A stretch of 64,000 nucleotides of DNA from contig JAFAZX010000032.1 of the NCBI GenBank assembly GCA_019239425.1, positions 1 through 64,000 on the forward strand. The letters run 5' to 3'. The notes beneath the pieces are model-generated. The model worked only from the letters and a program-made list of their open reading frames with translations. It made no database searches and was not told the origin of the DNA. The position numbers were made by a program, and so were the translations under genes. This document shows, piece by piece, positions 24,761 through 34,856 of this stretch (positions are counted from its first letter, which is position 1; each line of letters opens with the position of its first letter). This DNA is from Acidobacteriota bacterium. GTDB taxonomy: Bacteria > Acidobacteriota > Blastocatellia > Pyrinomonadales > Pyrinomonadaceae.

Positions 24761-27700
24761 TCAGAACGTCTGGCCGAAGCGGAAATGTATCTGGCTGCTC
24801 TTCAGGCGGTGGACGGCCGTGCCGCCGCCGAACTGCGGGACGAGGAACTCGGGCGGGTTGAGCAGGTAGGCCCAGTCCGCGCCGATGGAGCCGAGCGGCG
24901 TCTTGAGCCGCAGGCCGAGGCCGACCGTGTGCGTCCACTTCTGGCAGGAGTTCGGGTCGCGTTCCGCCTCGCACCTGCCCGGGCGGAAGAGGTCGCGCGC
25001 GCGGTCGAAGACGTTGCCGCCGTCGTAGAAGGGCACGGCCTGGATGTTGCGCGTCAGGGCCACGCGCGCCTCGAGGTTGACGACGGCCATCGCGTTCCCG
25101 CCGATGGGCACGGTGAAGGGGTTGACGGCGACGTCCTTGCCCTCCCGGTCGTGGAACGCCCCGCACGGCGGGAGGAAGGCGGGCGGCGGGTTCGTGTTCG
25201 GCACGGGGCCGGGCTGCGGCCCGTAGGTGCAGAAGGGCGCGACGACGCGCGGCCCCGCCTCCTCGAAGCTGAAGCCGCGCAGGGAGGTCGCGCCGCCCGC
25301 GAAGAAGCGCTCGCTGATGGGGAGTCTGCGGTCGGGGTCGTCGAGCACGCCGTTGCGGTTGCGATCCGAAGGGTTGAAGAGGTTGGCGAGCCCCAACTGG
25401 AAGCTCCCCGCCAGCACCGTGTCGCGCAGGCGCCCGAGGGCGTAGTAGCGCTGGTAGCGGAGGTTCAGCTTGTTGAAGGAGATGTTCCCGCCGAGCCCCT
25501 TGGCCGCGAGCGCGTAGTCCACCGAGAGGAAGTCGCCGCGCGTCGGGTCGAACTGCCGGTCGCGCGTGTCGCGCGCGAGTGCCGCGCCGAAGCGCGAGAG
25601 GCGGACGTTCTGGTCGGGCCTGAGCACCGGCGCCATCAGGAGGCTCTCGATGTTGAATAGGCGCACGTCCTCGTAGTTGTAGCGCAGGAAGAGCGTCGTG
25701 CGCTTGCGCTGCGCGCCCGCGGGCGTCAACTCGTATTCGAGGTCGCGGCTCGTCTCGGCGTTGAAGGTGACGCGGTTGATGGAAGGGCCGGCCACCTCCT
25801 TCCCGAACTCGTCGACGAGGTTGCCCGCGGCGTCGAAGCGCTGGACGATGCCGTTGGTGCCCTGGTCGATGGCCGAGCGGAAGAAGCGCGTGACCGAGGT
25901 GTCGCGCTGGTACTGCAGGGAGAGCGTGAGCGGCGCGAAGCTCTTCTCGCCGTAGCGGCGGAAGCGCGGGTCGTAGTATTCGAGGCGCGCGAGCTGCTGC
26001 AGCTTGCTGAAGCGCGTGCGGACGGCGCCCTGCCGGAGCTGGCCGAAGAGGTTCGAGTTGCGCAGCTCGAAGCCGCCGAGCGCGCCCGTGTCGGTCGAGA
26101 AGCCGACGATGTACTCGGTCGTGATGCTCTTGCGCTCCTGCACGTCGATGATGACGTCGCGGCGCTTGAAGCCGCCGGGGCCGTCGGGCGCGGGGTCGGT
26201 GCGGATGAGCACCTGCTGGAACGCGTCGGCCGTGTTGAGCAGCGCGCGCTCGCTCTCGGCCAGCTCGTCGCCGCGCAAGACCTCGCCCTCGCGCAGCGGG
26301 ATGGCTTCGAGCACGGCCTCCTTCTTCGTCCGCACCAGCCCGTTGACGTAGATGTGGTTGATGTAGAACTTGTCCGACTCGTTGATCTGGTAGACGAGGC
26401 GCACGCGCTCGTCGCCGTTCGGCGCGGGCGGCAGCTCGTCGAGCGAGACCTGCACGTCGGCCTCGACGTAGCCGTGCTGGACGTAGTACCCGCGCATCCG
26501 CTCGCCGTCGGCGCGCGCGGCCGTGCGCGAGTAGGGGCCGCCCACGATGAGGCAGCCCTCGTCGGCCGGGAGGCCGGCGGGCGTCCCCTCCGCCGAGGCG
26601 GTGCCGGCCGCGCAGCGCGCGTCGCGCAACTGCGCCGCGGTGTAAATCTGGTTCCCGCGCACCTCCACCTCGGCGACGCGCGTGAGCGGCCCCTCGTCCA
26701 CGGCGAAGGTGATGATGAGGTTGTCGCTGTCGAGCGTGATGCCCTGCCGGACGGAGACGACGGCGTCGCGGTAGCCCATGTCGCGCATCCGCGCTTCGAT
26801 GAGGCGGCGGTCGCGCTCCAGGGCGTCCTCGCTCGTGTAGCCGCGCCCGTAGCCGAGCAGCGGGATGATGCCGAGGGCGTTGGCCGTCTGCGTGCGCAGG
26901 TCGTCGCTCACGTCGGCGATGGAGAGCTTGTCGGTGCCCTCGACGCGCATCTCGGTGAGCTTGAAGCGGCGGCCGCGCTCGACCTTGTATTCGATGGTGA
27001 CGTTGCTGTTCGCCAGCTCGTCCGGGTTCAGGAGTTCGCAGGGGTCGAACTCCGCGCCGAGCGTGTCGGGCGGCGGCGCCAGGGGCGGCGTGACGGCGCA
27101 GACGGCCGTGACCTCGTTGAAGAAGTAGCCCTCGCCCTGCAGGCGGTTGCGGATGCGGCGCTCGCCCTCGACGATGGCCGAGTAGTCGATGGTGCCCTCG
27201 CGCTCGACGGGCAGGAGCTCGCGCCGACGCTTCTCGCTCAGCTCGTAGCCCGTGACGTTGACCGTGACCTTCGGCCCGACGCTCCCCTTGAGCGTGACGT
27301 TGATGCGGTTGCTGGCCGAGTCGAGTCTGATCTCCGGCTCCTCGAAGCGCGGGGCGAGGTGGCCCGTGTCGATGACGGCGCGGCGGACGCGGCCCACGTC
27401 CTCGCCGAGCGCGGCCTGCGTGAAGCGCGCGCCCGTTTGCAGTTTCAACTGGCGGCGGACTTCGGCGAGCGGCGCGCCGTCGAAGCCCTTGAGTTCGAGG
27501 TTGAAGGACTCGACGGTGGTGGGCGGGCCGGGCCGCACGTCGAAGACGACCGTGGCGCGCGTGCGCGTAGCGTCGAGCCGCGTGTCGTAGGAGACCTCGG
27601 CGCGGTAGAAGCCGCGGTCGTGCAGGTAGGCGACGATGGCCTCGGCGTTCTCGCGCAGCGAGAGTTCCGAGAGGCGCTTGCCCGGCTCGAGGAGCGTGAC

Positions 27701-28165
27701 GCGCGAGCGCAGCTCGTCCTCCTTGATCTCCGCGCCGGAGTCCGCGCCGATCTCGAACTCGACGCTCTCGACCGAGACGCGCGGCCGCATGACGATGCGC
27801 AGCCCGACGCGGGGCCGCCCGTCGGGGCCGCTGCCGGGGGCGTCGCGCGCCTCGACGCGCGCGTCGGCGACGCGCCCCGTGTCGAAGAGCGCCTGCAAGG
27901 ACTCGCGCACGAGCACGGCCGAGAAGGTCGCGCCGGCCGCGATGCGCAGGCGCCCGCGCAGCTCGGCCAGGGCCGCCTCGTCGAGCGACGCCCCCTCGAC
28001 TTCGAGCGTCACGCTCTCGACGGCGCGCCCCTCGTACCGACTCAGGTCGGGCGCGAGGCGCGGCGCGTCCGCGCGGGCGGGGCGCACCCCGCCGCCCGAC
28101 GCCAGGGCCGCGGGCGCCGCGAGCAGCAGTACGAGTGTTAGAAAGATGACCCGCTGGATAGTCAC
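24761..28165 (-). CDS. Omp85 outer-membrane assembly protein (BamA/TamA family)
   Basis: A 1134-residue protein. GTG start at 28165, then a signal peptide ending AALASGG. The first 700 residues contain a series of POTRA-like modules (repeats such as FSLEG/VEVRGN...LxEGxxY, Y-L-x-x-x-G-Y/F); I count at least five. The C-terminal 400 residues are a 16-strand-type barrel with the conserved (V/L)RGF motif (SLRGFSFEE near 965) and a terminal phenylalanine (HFRFGQTF), the outer-membrane insertion signal. It inserts or exports proteins across the outer membrane. The adjacent tamB suggests the TamA role, but BamA is equally possible. A family C palindrome ends 11 bases before the start. Confidence 0.9.
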   Translation of the reverse strand: MTIQRVIFLTLVLLLAAPAALASGGGVRPARADAPRLAPDLSRYEGRAVESVTLEVEGASLDEAALAELRGRLRIAAGATFSAVLVRESLQALFDTGRVADARVEARDAPGSGPDGRPRVGLRIVMRPRVSVESVEFEIGADSGAEIKEDELRSRVTLLEPGKRLSELSLRENAEAIVAYLHDRGFYRAEVSYDTRLDATRTRATVVFDVRPGPPTTVESFNLELKGFDGAPLAEVRRQLKLQTGARFTQAALGEDVGRVRRAVIDTGHLAPRFEEPEIRLDSASNRINVTLKGSVGPKVTVNVTGYELSEKRRRELLPVEREGTIDYSAIVEGERRIRNRLQGEGYFFNEVTAVCAVTPPLAPPPDTLGAEFDPCELLNPDELANSNVTIEYKVERGRRFKLTEMRVEGTDKLSIADVSDDLRTQTANALGIIPLLGYGRGYTSEDALERDRRLIEARMRDMGYRDAVVSVRQGITLDSDNLIITFAVDEGPLTRVAEVEVRGNQIYTAAQLRDARCAAGTASAEGTPAGLPADEGCLIVGGPYSRTAARADGERMRGYYVQHGYVEADVQVSLDELPPAPNGDERVRLVYQINESDKFYINHIYVNGLVRTKKEAVLEAIPLREGEVLRGDELAESERALLNTADAFQQVLIRTDPAPDGPGGFKRRDVIIDVQERKSITTEYIVGFSTDTGALGGFELRNSNLFGQLRQGAVRTRFSKLQQLARLEYYDPRFRRYGEKSFAPLTLSLQYQRDTSVTRFFRSAIDQGTNGIVQRFDAAGNLVDEFGKEVAGPSINRVTFNAETSRDLEYELTPAGAQRKRTTLFLRYNYEDVRLFNIESLLMAPVLRPDQNVRLSRFGAALARDTRDRQFDPTRGDFLSVDYALAAKGLGGNISFNKLNLRYQRYYALGRLRDTVLAGSFQLGLANLFNPSDRNRNGVLDDPDRRLPISERFFAGGATSLRGFSFEEAGPRVVAPFCTYGPQPGPVPNTNPPPAFLPPCGAFHDREGKDVAVNPFTVPIGGNAMAVVNLEARVALTRNIQAVPFYDGGNVFDRARDLFRPGRCEAERDPNSCQKWTHTVGLGLRLKTPLGSIGADWAYLLNPPEFLVPQFGGGTAVHRLKSSQIHFRFGQTF

Positions 28166-28176
28166 GATAAAAAGAA

Positions 28177-28295
28177 GTGGGCAGTAGGCAGATGGCAGGA
28201 GGCAGTTAAAAACCCTTCATGCCAGGAGCCCTTGATTATCCGTTCAACATGCATCACGCGGAGCGACTGCCTCCTGCCATCTGCCTACTGCCTAC
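28177..28295. repeat. Palindromic repeat, family C copy 2
   Basis: Arms GGGCAGTAGGCAGATGGCAG with complement, separated by about 50 bases containing ACGCGGAGCGACTGCC, a sequence also found beside the family C copy at 41436. It fills the gap between tamB and the Omp85 gene. Confidence 0.92.
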
Positions 28296-28301
28296 CGTTC
28301 T

Positions 28302-31300
28302 TCAATACCTCTTCCTGAACCGCAGCTCGAAGTTGAAGTTGTTGCTGCGCGTGCGCAGCGTATCGGTCGAGCCCTGCTGGTACTGCGCGATGAACGAGAG
28401 GCGGTCGCTGACGCGGTACTCGACGGCGATGACCTGGTTGGGCTCGCCCGTCACGTTGGTCGAGTAGGTGATGGCGAGGTTGCGGTTCACCTGCCGCCCG
28501 ACCGTGAGCCGCGCCGTCGGGCTCTGGCCGCCTCGGCCCGCGATGACGGGGTCGAACTCGAAGCGGTTCAGGCCGAACAGCTTGTCCGTCGCCCTCTGCA
28601 CCGGCGCGTTAATCAGCGTGTCGGTTAAAAGACTCGTCGCCGTGCCGATCCCCGTCTGCGCCAGGGTCGAGCTGCTCTCGGGCCCGGTCGAGAGCTGCCC
28701 GGTCGTGATGAGCGCGATGACGTCCGCCTGCGGCAGCGGCGGGTCGGACGTGGCCGTCGTCGTCAGGCCGCCCGAGAGCGGCCCCGACATCGTCACCGTC
28801 ACGCGGTAGCCGCGGATGTCCGCCTGCGCCTGCAGGTTGATGACGGGCGGCGCCTCGACCCGCGGCGGCAGGTCTATGATGGCGCGCTGGATTTCGTAGC
28901 GGTCGTTGCGGAAGGCCACCGTGCCGCGCGTCGCGGTGATGCGGCCCGAAGTGACCGGCGCGTCGATGGGGCCGCTCACGCGCAGGTTGAGCGAGCCGAC
29001 CATGTCCGCGAGGTTGTTGCGCACGACGAGCGCGTCCTGCCCCTGAATCGTCAGCCCCAGGGTGACCGGGCCGAACGGGCCGCCGCCGACGACGACCCCG
29101 CCGCCCGCGCCCGACGTGATGGGCACCTCGTTGCGCCGGTCGATGAGGTCGGCGAGGTCTATGTCCTCCGTGATCTCCGTGCGGCGCACCTTGACCGTGC
29201 CCTCCGCGATGACGCCCTCGGTGCCGCCGCGGATTTCGAGGTCGGCGTCGGCCGTCGTCGGCAGGTCGCCGAGGAAGGCCGGCAGGGTGACGAAGGCCGC
29301 GGCCGGCACCGTCACGTTCTCGCCGCGCGCGACGAGTCGGAACTGCGTCGGCTGGAAGCCCGAGATGAGGGCGCCGCCCGTCGCCGAGACGCGCCCGCCG
29401 CCGAGCCGGCCCGTCAGAGATTCGAGGTTCGCCTGGTTCGAGTTGAAGCGCACCGAGGCGTTGATCTGCGTCGCCATCAGGCGCTCGTTCTCTAAGAGCA
29501 GCGCGAGCGAGGCGTTCTCGACCGAGGCCGTGCCCGTCACCTGCGGCTGCTCGAACGTGCCCGTCACGCCGACGGCGACGCGCGCCACGCCTGAGAGGAA
29601 GAGGTTGCGGCTCGCGTTCGAAAGGAAGCGGAGGTTCAGGTCGCCGTTGACCGAGAGGTTCATGTGGCCGCCCGAGGCGAGCGCGGCCGTGCCGCCGAAG
29701 GTGATGTTCGTCCCCGTGCCCGTGAACCTCGTCCGCTCGAACGTGACCTCGTTCGGCTTGAAGGTGACGACGAGCGGGTTCTCCGCGCGCAGCTCCACGT
29801 CCTGCACCTGCACGGCCAGCTCCGAGAACTCCGCGCGGCCCGTGATGGTGTCGGCGATGGACGCGTCCTCCTCCTCGGGGGCCAGCGTGCCCGAGGCGCG
29901 GATGGTGCCCGTCGCGCGGCCCGTCACCTGCACGTTCGGGTTGTTGAGCAGCGCGGCGAAGAGCGGCGTCAGGTCTGCGCCCGTCAGAGTCGTCTCGGCC
30001 GTGAAGGGGAAGAAGTCTTCGCCGATGTCGAGCGTGGCGCGGACGACCTGCGGCTTGCCGAAGAGTCCGGTCGTCAGCTCGGCGACGAACTGCTGCTTCT
30101 CGTTCATCCGGCCGACGAGCGTCAACTGCCCCGCGGGCTGGCCGTTGACGGTCACGTCGCGCCCCTGCGCGTTGATCTCGGCCGTGAGCTGGCCCGGCGG
30201 GTAGACGTTCCCCGAGAGCGAGGCCGTGAAGTCCGCCTTGCCCGCGAGCGCGGGCAGGCGGCCGCCGCTCCCCGTGAGCGAAGTGACGAGCGCGAGGTCT
30301 ACGTTCTTCCCCTCGACGTGGAAGTCTTTGACGGCGATGGTGGGCACCCCGGCCACGCCCTCGCCTAACGTGACGCCGCCGCCCGCCGTGACGTGGCCGT
30401 CGCCGAGCCGCATGTCGAAGGTGTCGATGTTGGCGCCCGAGCCGCTGAAGGTCGCGCGCGCGACGATCTCGTCATACGGCGTCGTGCCGATGCGCCCGCC
30501 CGCGACGCGCAGGTCTGCGCTGCCCTGCATCGCGCCGGGGTAGCCCCTCACGCTAACCTTCCCCGAGGCCGCCCCCATCCCCGAGAGGTTGCTCACGACC
30601 GCGCCGGACGTGCCCTGCTCGCCGAGGCCGAGCGCGCCGAGCAGGTTGCCGGCGTTGACCTTGTCGAGCGCGGCGTCGAAGTCGATGTTGTTCGTGCCCG
30701 CGCGCGGGATGACCGCCGAGAAGGTGACGCCGCCGCCGTTCGGCTCGGCGAGGCGGCCGTTGTCGATGCGCGTCTCCGTAGGCGTAGAGGCGACGTCGGC
30801 CGAGAGCGCGCCGAGGTCGCGCCCGCGGACGTTGAGCGACTGTAGCTCGAAGCGGCCGTTGACGACCGGCGCGTCGAGGTCGCCCGTGACGTTGCCTTTG
30901 AAGCTCAGGTTGCCGGCGAGCCCGACCGGCTTGATCTTCTCCTCGTAGTCGGAGAGGAGGCCGGTCGAGAGGGCTATTGATTGCAGCTCGGCGGCGTCGG
31001 TCGAGTTGAGGTTGACGGCGAGGTCGGAGCCGCCGCGGAAGGAGAAGCGGCCCGTCGCGTTCAGCTCGGTCGCGCCCGCCCGCAGGTTCGCGCGCTCGAT
31101 GTTGAAAAGGCCGCGGTCGGCCGTCAGCGCGAGCTGACCCGTGAGGGGCGTGCGCGCCGCCGCGTCGCGCCCCGTCGCGCCCTCGAAGGTCGCGTCCACG
31201 CGCCCCGAGGCGAGTTTGAATTCGGTGCCGGGGAAGGTGAGGTTGACGGTGCCGGTCGCGGCGCCCGTCAGGGGCACCGCGTTCCCCGAGGTGAGCGCGA

Positions 31301-33314
31301 GCAGCCCGCCCGCGTCCACGTTCTCGAAGGTCGCGCGGACACTCGAAGAGGCGCGGCCCGTGGTGGCGATGGTCGCGCTCCCGCGCGCGCTGCCGTTGAA
31401 GATGTCCGCGACGAAGTCGTTCAACTGAATCTGCTCGTTCGTCGCGACGACCGCCGCGCGCGCCTTGCCCATATTCAACTGACCCAACACGCCGCCGCCC
31501 AGACTCAAGTCGGCGCTCGCGCGGTAGCGTCCGCCCGGCTCAAGCGTGAAGCGCGGGCGCGCGAGCCGAACGTTATCGACGCGCCCCTGCTGCGGCTCGC
31601 CGCCCTTCGAAGTCGGCGGCACGTTGAAGGCCACGGTGCCCACGCCGATGTCGTTCGAGGTTCCTTCGACGCGGCCGCCGGAGGAGATGGCGAGGCGGAC
31701 GCCCGCGATGTTGATGCTGCCCGTGCGCGCGCCCGCCGCGTTGAGGCCCGCGACGTTCAGGCGCGCCACGGTCGCCGTCGCGGAGTTGTCGGCGTTGACG
31801 GTCGCGTCAATCCCCGCGGCCTGCACGCCGCCGACCGTCGCGCCCTTCGAATCAATCCGGCCCGCGCGCGCCGAGTCGGCCGTCACCCGCAAGCGCCCCG
31901 CCCCGTCGCGCGCGGCCTTGAGCCCCGAGACCTGCGCGCCCGCGACGCGCCCGCCGCCGAAGACGACCGAGTCGGCCGAGGCCGAGGTCGCGCTCCCGCC
32001 CGAAACCTCCCCGTCGCGCAGCTCGGCCCGCGCGTCCTTCACGAAGAGGCCCATCACGCTCGTCGAGCCGCTCCGCGCGGCGGCCGCGCGCAAATCGCCG
32101 AGCCAGCGGAAGTCTGAGCCCGTCCCCGTCACGCCGCCGACGAGCTGCACCATGTTCAACTGGAAGTCGCCCGCCGTGAGCAGCTCGGCGACGGCCTTGC
32201 CCTGAGCCTCGTAGGCGCTCCCCTGCCCCGACGCGCTGGCGTTGACCTGCAGAGCCTTGAGGCGCACGCCGTCGGCCGCGAGCGCGTCCGAGACGAGGCT
32301 GCCCTCGACCCTGTACTTGTCGCCCTCGCCCTTGACCTTCCCCTCGAAGCGGCCCGCGCCGCGCATCGTCGTCTCAAGCCTCAGCACGTCCGAGGTCTGC
32401 GTCACGTCCACGTCGGCGCGCACGTCCATGTGGTATCGGAGCGCGCGCCAGTCGTCGAGCGCGCCCGTCAGGTGTGCCTCCGCGACTGGCGACTTGAGGA
32501 CGAGTTCCTGTACGTCCGCGCGCACCTGGTTGGCGCGCGCGCTCAGGGTGATGTCCACGGGCTCGACCGTGCGCCCGTTCATCGTGAAGGTCGAGCCGGT
32601 CGAGGCGAACTCGATGACGTTCATGCGGCTCTCTTCGGGCGCGTTGGGGTCGTCGGGGCGGACGGTGGCGCGGACGTTGCGGGCCTCGCCCGAGATGTCG
32701 TAGCGGCGGTCGTCGTAGTGGACGACGGCGTCGTTGACCTTGATGTGCGCGGTCGAGTAGGCGAAGAGGATGCGGCGGTTCGGGTCGGGCGGCGGGACGG
32801 TCAGGCCCGAGAAGTTCGAGCGCCCCTCGGCGTCGTACGTGACCCAGATTTCCGGCCGGTCGACGGTCAGGCTTTCGAGGTTGACGTTGCGCGACAGCCG
32901 CAGCGCCCAGAGGTCTTCGACGCGGACGACGGCGACGATGCGGCCGACGTTGCCCAGGGACGCGCCGGTCTTGGCGTTGTAGAGCTTGAGGTCTGTGATC
33001 TCGACCTCGCGCGGCCCGAGGCGCGAGCTGAAGCCGCCGACCTCGGCCCTGACGTTGTACTTGGCGAGCGTCGAGACGATCTGGCCCGCGACGTAGCGGT
33101 CGATCTGCCCCGTGCGGTAGAGCAGGAAGAGGATGAAGGCGAGCGCGACGACGGCGACGACGCCGACTATCGCAGTCCACATCGCGTTGCGCCGGTTGAC
33201 CACGCGCCGCCAGCCGCGCCGCCGGCGCGCGGCGGGCGTCCCGGCCCCGGGACTCTCATCAGGCGGCGGCGGTGTCGGCTGAGCGTCTCGCTCGTCGTGC
33301 TCGTCCGTCGGCAT
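28302..33314 (-). CDS. tamB: TamB-like translocation and assembly module protein
   Basis: A 1670-residue protein. A Pro/Glu-rich cytoplasmic head and a basic RRRRGWRR patch precede one membrane helix at about 45-68. Then comes AsmA-like YVAGQIVSTLAKYNV, and about 1100 residues of repeating beta strands with alternating hydrophobic positions, the long lipid-conducting groove seen in TamB. The conserved C-terminal DUF490-type domain (about 1350-1670) ends with FELRFRKRY. TamB spans the periplasm and works with an Omp85 partner in lipid or protein transport to the outer membrane. The partner gene follows directly downstream with only a family C palindrome between them. ATG start. Confidence 0.92.
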   Translation of the reverse strand: MPTDEHDERDAQPTPPPPDESPGAGTPAARRRRGWRRVVNRRNAMWTAIVGVVAVVALAFILFLLYRTGQIDRYVAGQIVSTLAKYNVRAEVGGFSSRLGPREVEITDLKLYNAKTGASLGNVGRIVAVVRVEDLWALRLSRNVNLESLTVDRPEIWVTYDAEGRSNFSGLTVPPPDPNRRILFAYSTAHIKVNDAVVHYDDRRYDISGEARNVRATVRPDDPNAPEESRMNVIEFASTGSTFTMNGRTVEPVDITLSARANQVRADVQELVLKSPVAEAHLTGALDDWRALRYHMDVRADVDVTQTSDVLRLETTMRGAGRFEGKVKGEGDKYRVEGSLVSDALAADGVRLKALQVNASASGQGSAYEAQGKAVAELLTAGDFQLNMVQLVGGVTGTGSDFRWLGDLRAAAARSGSTSVMGLFVKDARAELRDGEVSGGSATSASADSVVFGGGRVAGAQVSGLKAARDGAGRLRVTADSARAGRIDSKGATVGGVQAAGIDATVNADNSATATVARLNVAGLNAAGARTGSINIAGVRLAISSGGRVEGTSNDIGVGTVAFNVPPTSKGGEPQQGRVDNVRLARPRFTLEPGGRYRASADLSLGGGVLGQLNMGKARAAVVATNEQIQLNDFVADIFNGSARGSATIATTGRASSSVRATFENVDAGGLLALTSGNAVPLTGAATGTVNLTFPGTEFKLASGRVDATFEGATGRDAAARTPLTGQLALTADRGLFNIERANLRAGATELNATGRFSFRGGSDLAVNLNSTDAAELQSIALSTGLLSDYEEKIKPVGLAGNLSFKGNVTGDLDAPVVNGRFELQSLNVRGRDLGALSADVASTPTETRIDNGRLAEPNGGGVTFSAVIPRAGTNNIDFDAALDKVNAGNLLGALGLGEQGTSGAVVSNLSGMGAASGKVSVRGYPGAMQGSADLRVAGGRIGTTPYDEIVARATFSGSGANIDTFDMRLGDGHVTAGGGVTLGEGVAGVPTIAVKDFHVEGKNVDLALVTSLTGSGGRLPALAGKADFTASLSGNVYPPGQLTAEINAQGRDVTVNGQPAGQLTLVGRMNEKQQFVAELTTGLFGKPQVVRATLDIGEDFFPFTAETTLTGADLTPLFAALLNNPNVQVTGRATGTIRASGTLAPEEEDASIADTITGRAEFSELAVQVQDVELRAENPLVVTFKPNEVTFERTRFTGTGTNITFGGTAALASGGHMNLSVNGDLNLRFLSNASRNLFLSGVARVAVGVTGTFEQPQVTGTASVENASLALLLENERLMATQINASVRFNSNQANLESLTGRLGGGRVSATGGALISGFQPTQFRLVARGENVTVPAAAFVTLPAFLGDLPTTADADLEIRGGTEGVIAEGTVKVRRTEITEDIDLADLIDRRNEVPITSGAGGGVVVGGGPFGPVTLGLTIQGQDALVVRNNLADMVGSLNLRVSGPIDAPVTSGRITATRGTVAFRNDRYEIQRAIIDLPPRVEAPPVINLQAQADIRGYRVTVTMSGPLSGGLTTTATSDPPLPQADVIALITTGQLSTGPESSSTLAQTGIGTATSLLTDTLINAPVQRATDKLFGLNRFEFDPVIAGRGGQSPTARLTVGRQVNRNLAITYSTNVTGEPNQVIAVEYRVSDRLSFIAQYQQGSTDTLRTRSNNFNFELRFRKRY

Positions 33315-33416
33315 AACTTTTCCGTGAAGTGCCGCCCGGGGGAGTGGCGGCGGAGAAACTGAACGGGAAGAGAAACCTTAAATCTTGCTCGGTTGAATCC
33401 AGCGCGACCTGAATTC

Positions 33417-33496
33417 ACCACAGAGACACAGAGGCACAGCTTGAAGAGAGCTAAAGATGAAGCCGTGTCCTAGCTGTGTCTCTGTGTCTCTGTGGT
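33417..33496. repeat. Palindromic repeat, family A copy 5
   Basis: Family A arms with the CTAAAGATGAAGCCGTG centre shared with the copy at 14607. It lies between ribBA and tamB. Confidence 0.95.
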
Positions 33497-33518
33497 TAAA
33501 AACATCGTTCGCATTCCC

Positions 33519-34712
33519 TCAAGCGGGCGCCACGTCCGGCCCCGGGGTGTTCGCCAGCCTCGCCCCGCGCTCGTCGCGCGCGGGGGTCCCGAGCGGGACG
33601 TTGCCGACGATCTCCAGCTCGAAGCCTTCGAGCGCGGAGACGCGCGGCGGGTGGTTCGTGAGCAGGAGTATCCGGCGCAGCCCCAGCCCGTGGAGTATCT
33701 GCGCGCCGACGCCGTAGTCGCGGTCGGAGCCGTAGCCGGTCTGGAGGCTCGCCTCCTCCTTCGACAGCCCGCCCTCGCTCATGAGCTGGTAGGTTCGGAG
33801 CTGGTGGACGAGGTCGAGGTTGTTCTGCCGCTGGCGCAGGTACAAAACGACGCCGCGCCCCTCGGCCGCGATGCGCTCCAGGGCGGCGTGGAGCTGGAAC
33901 CCCGTGTCGTCCACGAGCGAGCCGAACATATCGCAGGTCACGTTCTCAGTATGTACGCGGACGAGCACAGGGTCTTCGGTGCGCACCTCGCCCATCACCA
34001 TCGCGAGGTGCACCTCCTCGCTCAGGACGTTCTCGAAGGCGATGGCGCGGAAGAGTCCGTAGACCGTGGGCAAGTCCGTCTCGACCGCGCGCCGCACCAG
34101 AATCTCCTTCTGCATGCGGTAGCGGACGAGGTCTGCGACCGTGATGATCTTCAGGTCGTGGCGCGCGGCGAACTCTTCGAGCTGCGGCATGCGCGCCATC
34201 GTGCCGTCCTCGTTCATGATCTCGCAGATGACGGCCGAGGGGTTGAGGCCCGCGATGCGCGCGAGGTCCACGCTGGCCTCGGTCTGCCCGGGCCGGACGA
34301 GCACGCCGCCCTTCTTGGCGCGGAGGGGGAAGACGTGGCCGGGGCGGGCCAAGTCCTGCGGGCGCGTCTTGGGGTCGACGGCGGTCAGGATGGTCGTCGC
34401 GCGGTCGGCGGCCGAGATGCCGGTCGTGACGCCCTTGCGCGCCTCGATGGAGACGGTGAAGGCGGTGCCGAGGAAGGAGGTGTTGTCGGCGACCTGCATC
34501 GTCAGGTGCAGCTCGTCGCAGCGCTCCTCGGTCAGGGGCATGCAGATGAGGCCGCGGGCGTGGGTCGCCATGAAGTTGATCGTCTCGGGCGTGACCAACT
34601 CCGCGGCGCAGACGAGGTCGCCCTCGTTCTCGCGATCCTCGTCGTCCACGATAATGACCATGCGGCCGTCGCGCATGTCGGCGGCGGCCTCTTCGATGGA
34701 AGCAAAAGGCAT
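33519..34712 (-). CDS. ribBA: RibBA: DHBP synthase with a degenerate GTP cyclohydrolase II domain
   Basis: A 397-residue protein of RibBA layout. Residues 1-200 are 3,4-dihydroxy-2-butanone-4-phosphate synthase with [11 protein letters not shown] (23-33). Its RxGHTEA motif reads R-P-G-Q-T-E-A (Q143 in place of the metal-binding His of E. coli RibB; I cannot tell how common this is). Residues 205-397 align with GTP cyclohydrolase II, but the zinc ligands C-L-T-G-D...R-C-D-C-G read N257-V-T-C-D...V-D268-D-T270-G, and RQEGRG reads RQRQNN. All three zinc cysteines and the catalytic Arg are gone, so the RibA half is probably inactive. GTP ring opening must then come from elsewhere. I found no FMN riboswitch upstream. 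Confidence 0.9.
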   Translation of the reverse strand: MPFASIEEAAADMRDGRMVIIVDDEDRENEGDLVCAAELVTPETINFMATHARGLICMPLTEERCDELHLTMQVADNTSFLGTAFTVSIEARKGVTTGISAADRATTILTAVDPKTRPQDLARPGHVFPLRAKKGGVLVRPGQTEASVDLARIAGLNPSAVICEIMNEDGTMARMPQLEEFAARHDLKIITVADLVRYRMQKEILVRRAVETDLPTVYGLFRAIAFENVLSEEVHLAMVMGEVRTEDPVLVRVHTENVTCDMFGSLVDDTGFQLHAALERIAAEGRGVVLYLRQRQNNLDLVHQLRTYQLMSEGGLSKEEASLQTGYGSDRDYGVGAQILHGLGLRRILLLTNHPPRVSALEGFELEIVGNVPLGTPARDERGARLANTPGPDVAPA

Positions 34713-34856
34713 CGGGATACGGCCTTTAAAATCGACTGTGGAGAGCGTTAGCGGTCGGCGCTTATGTTACCCGAAACCGGCCGTTTTGGCGAACGGATTG
34801 TGCCCCGGGCGTCCTTTGGAGAGGTTTAAGGCTGGACGGGTTGCCAGAGGAATTTC

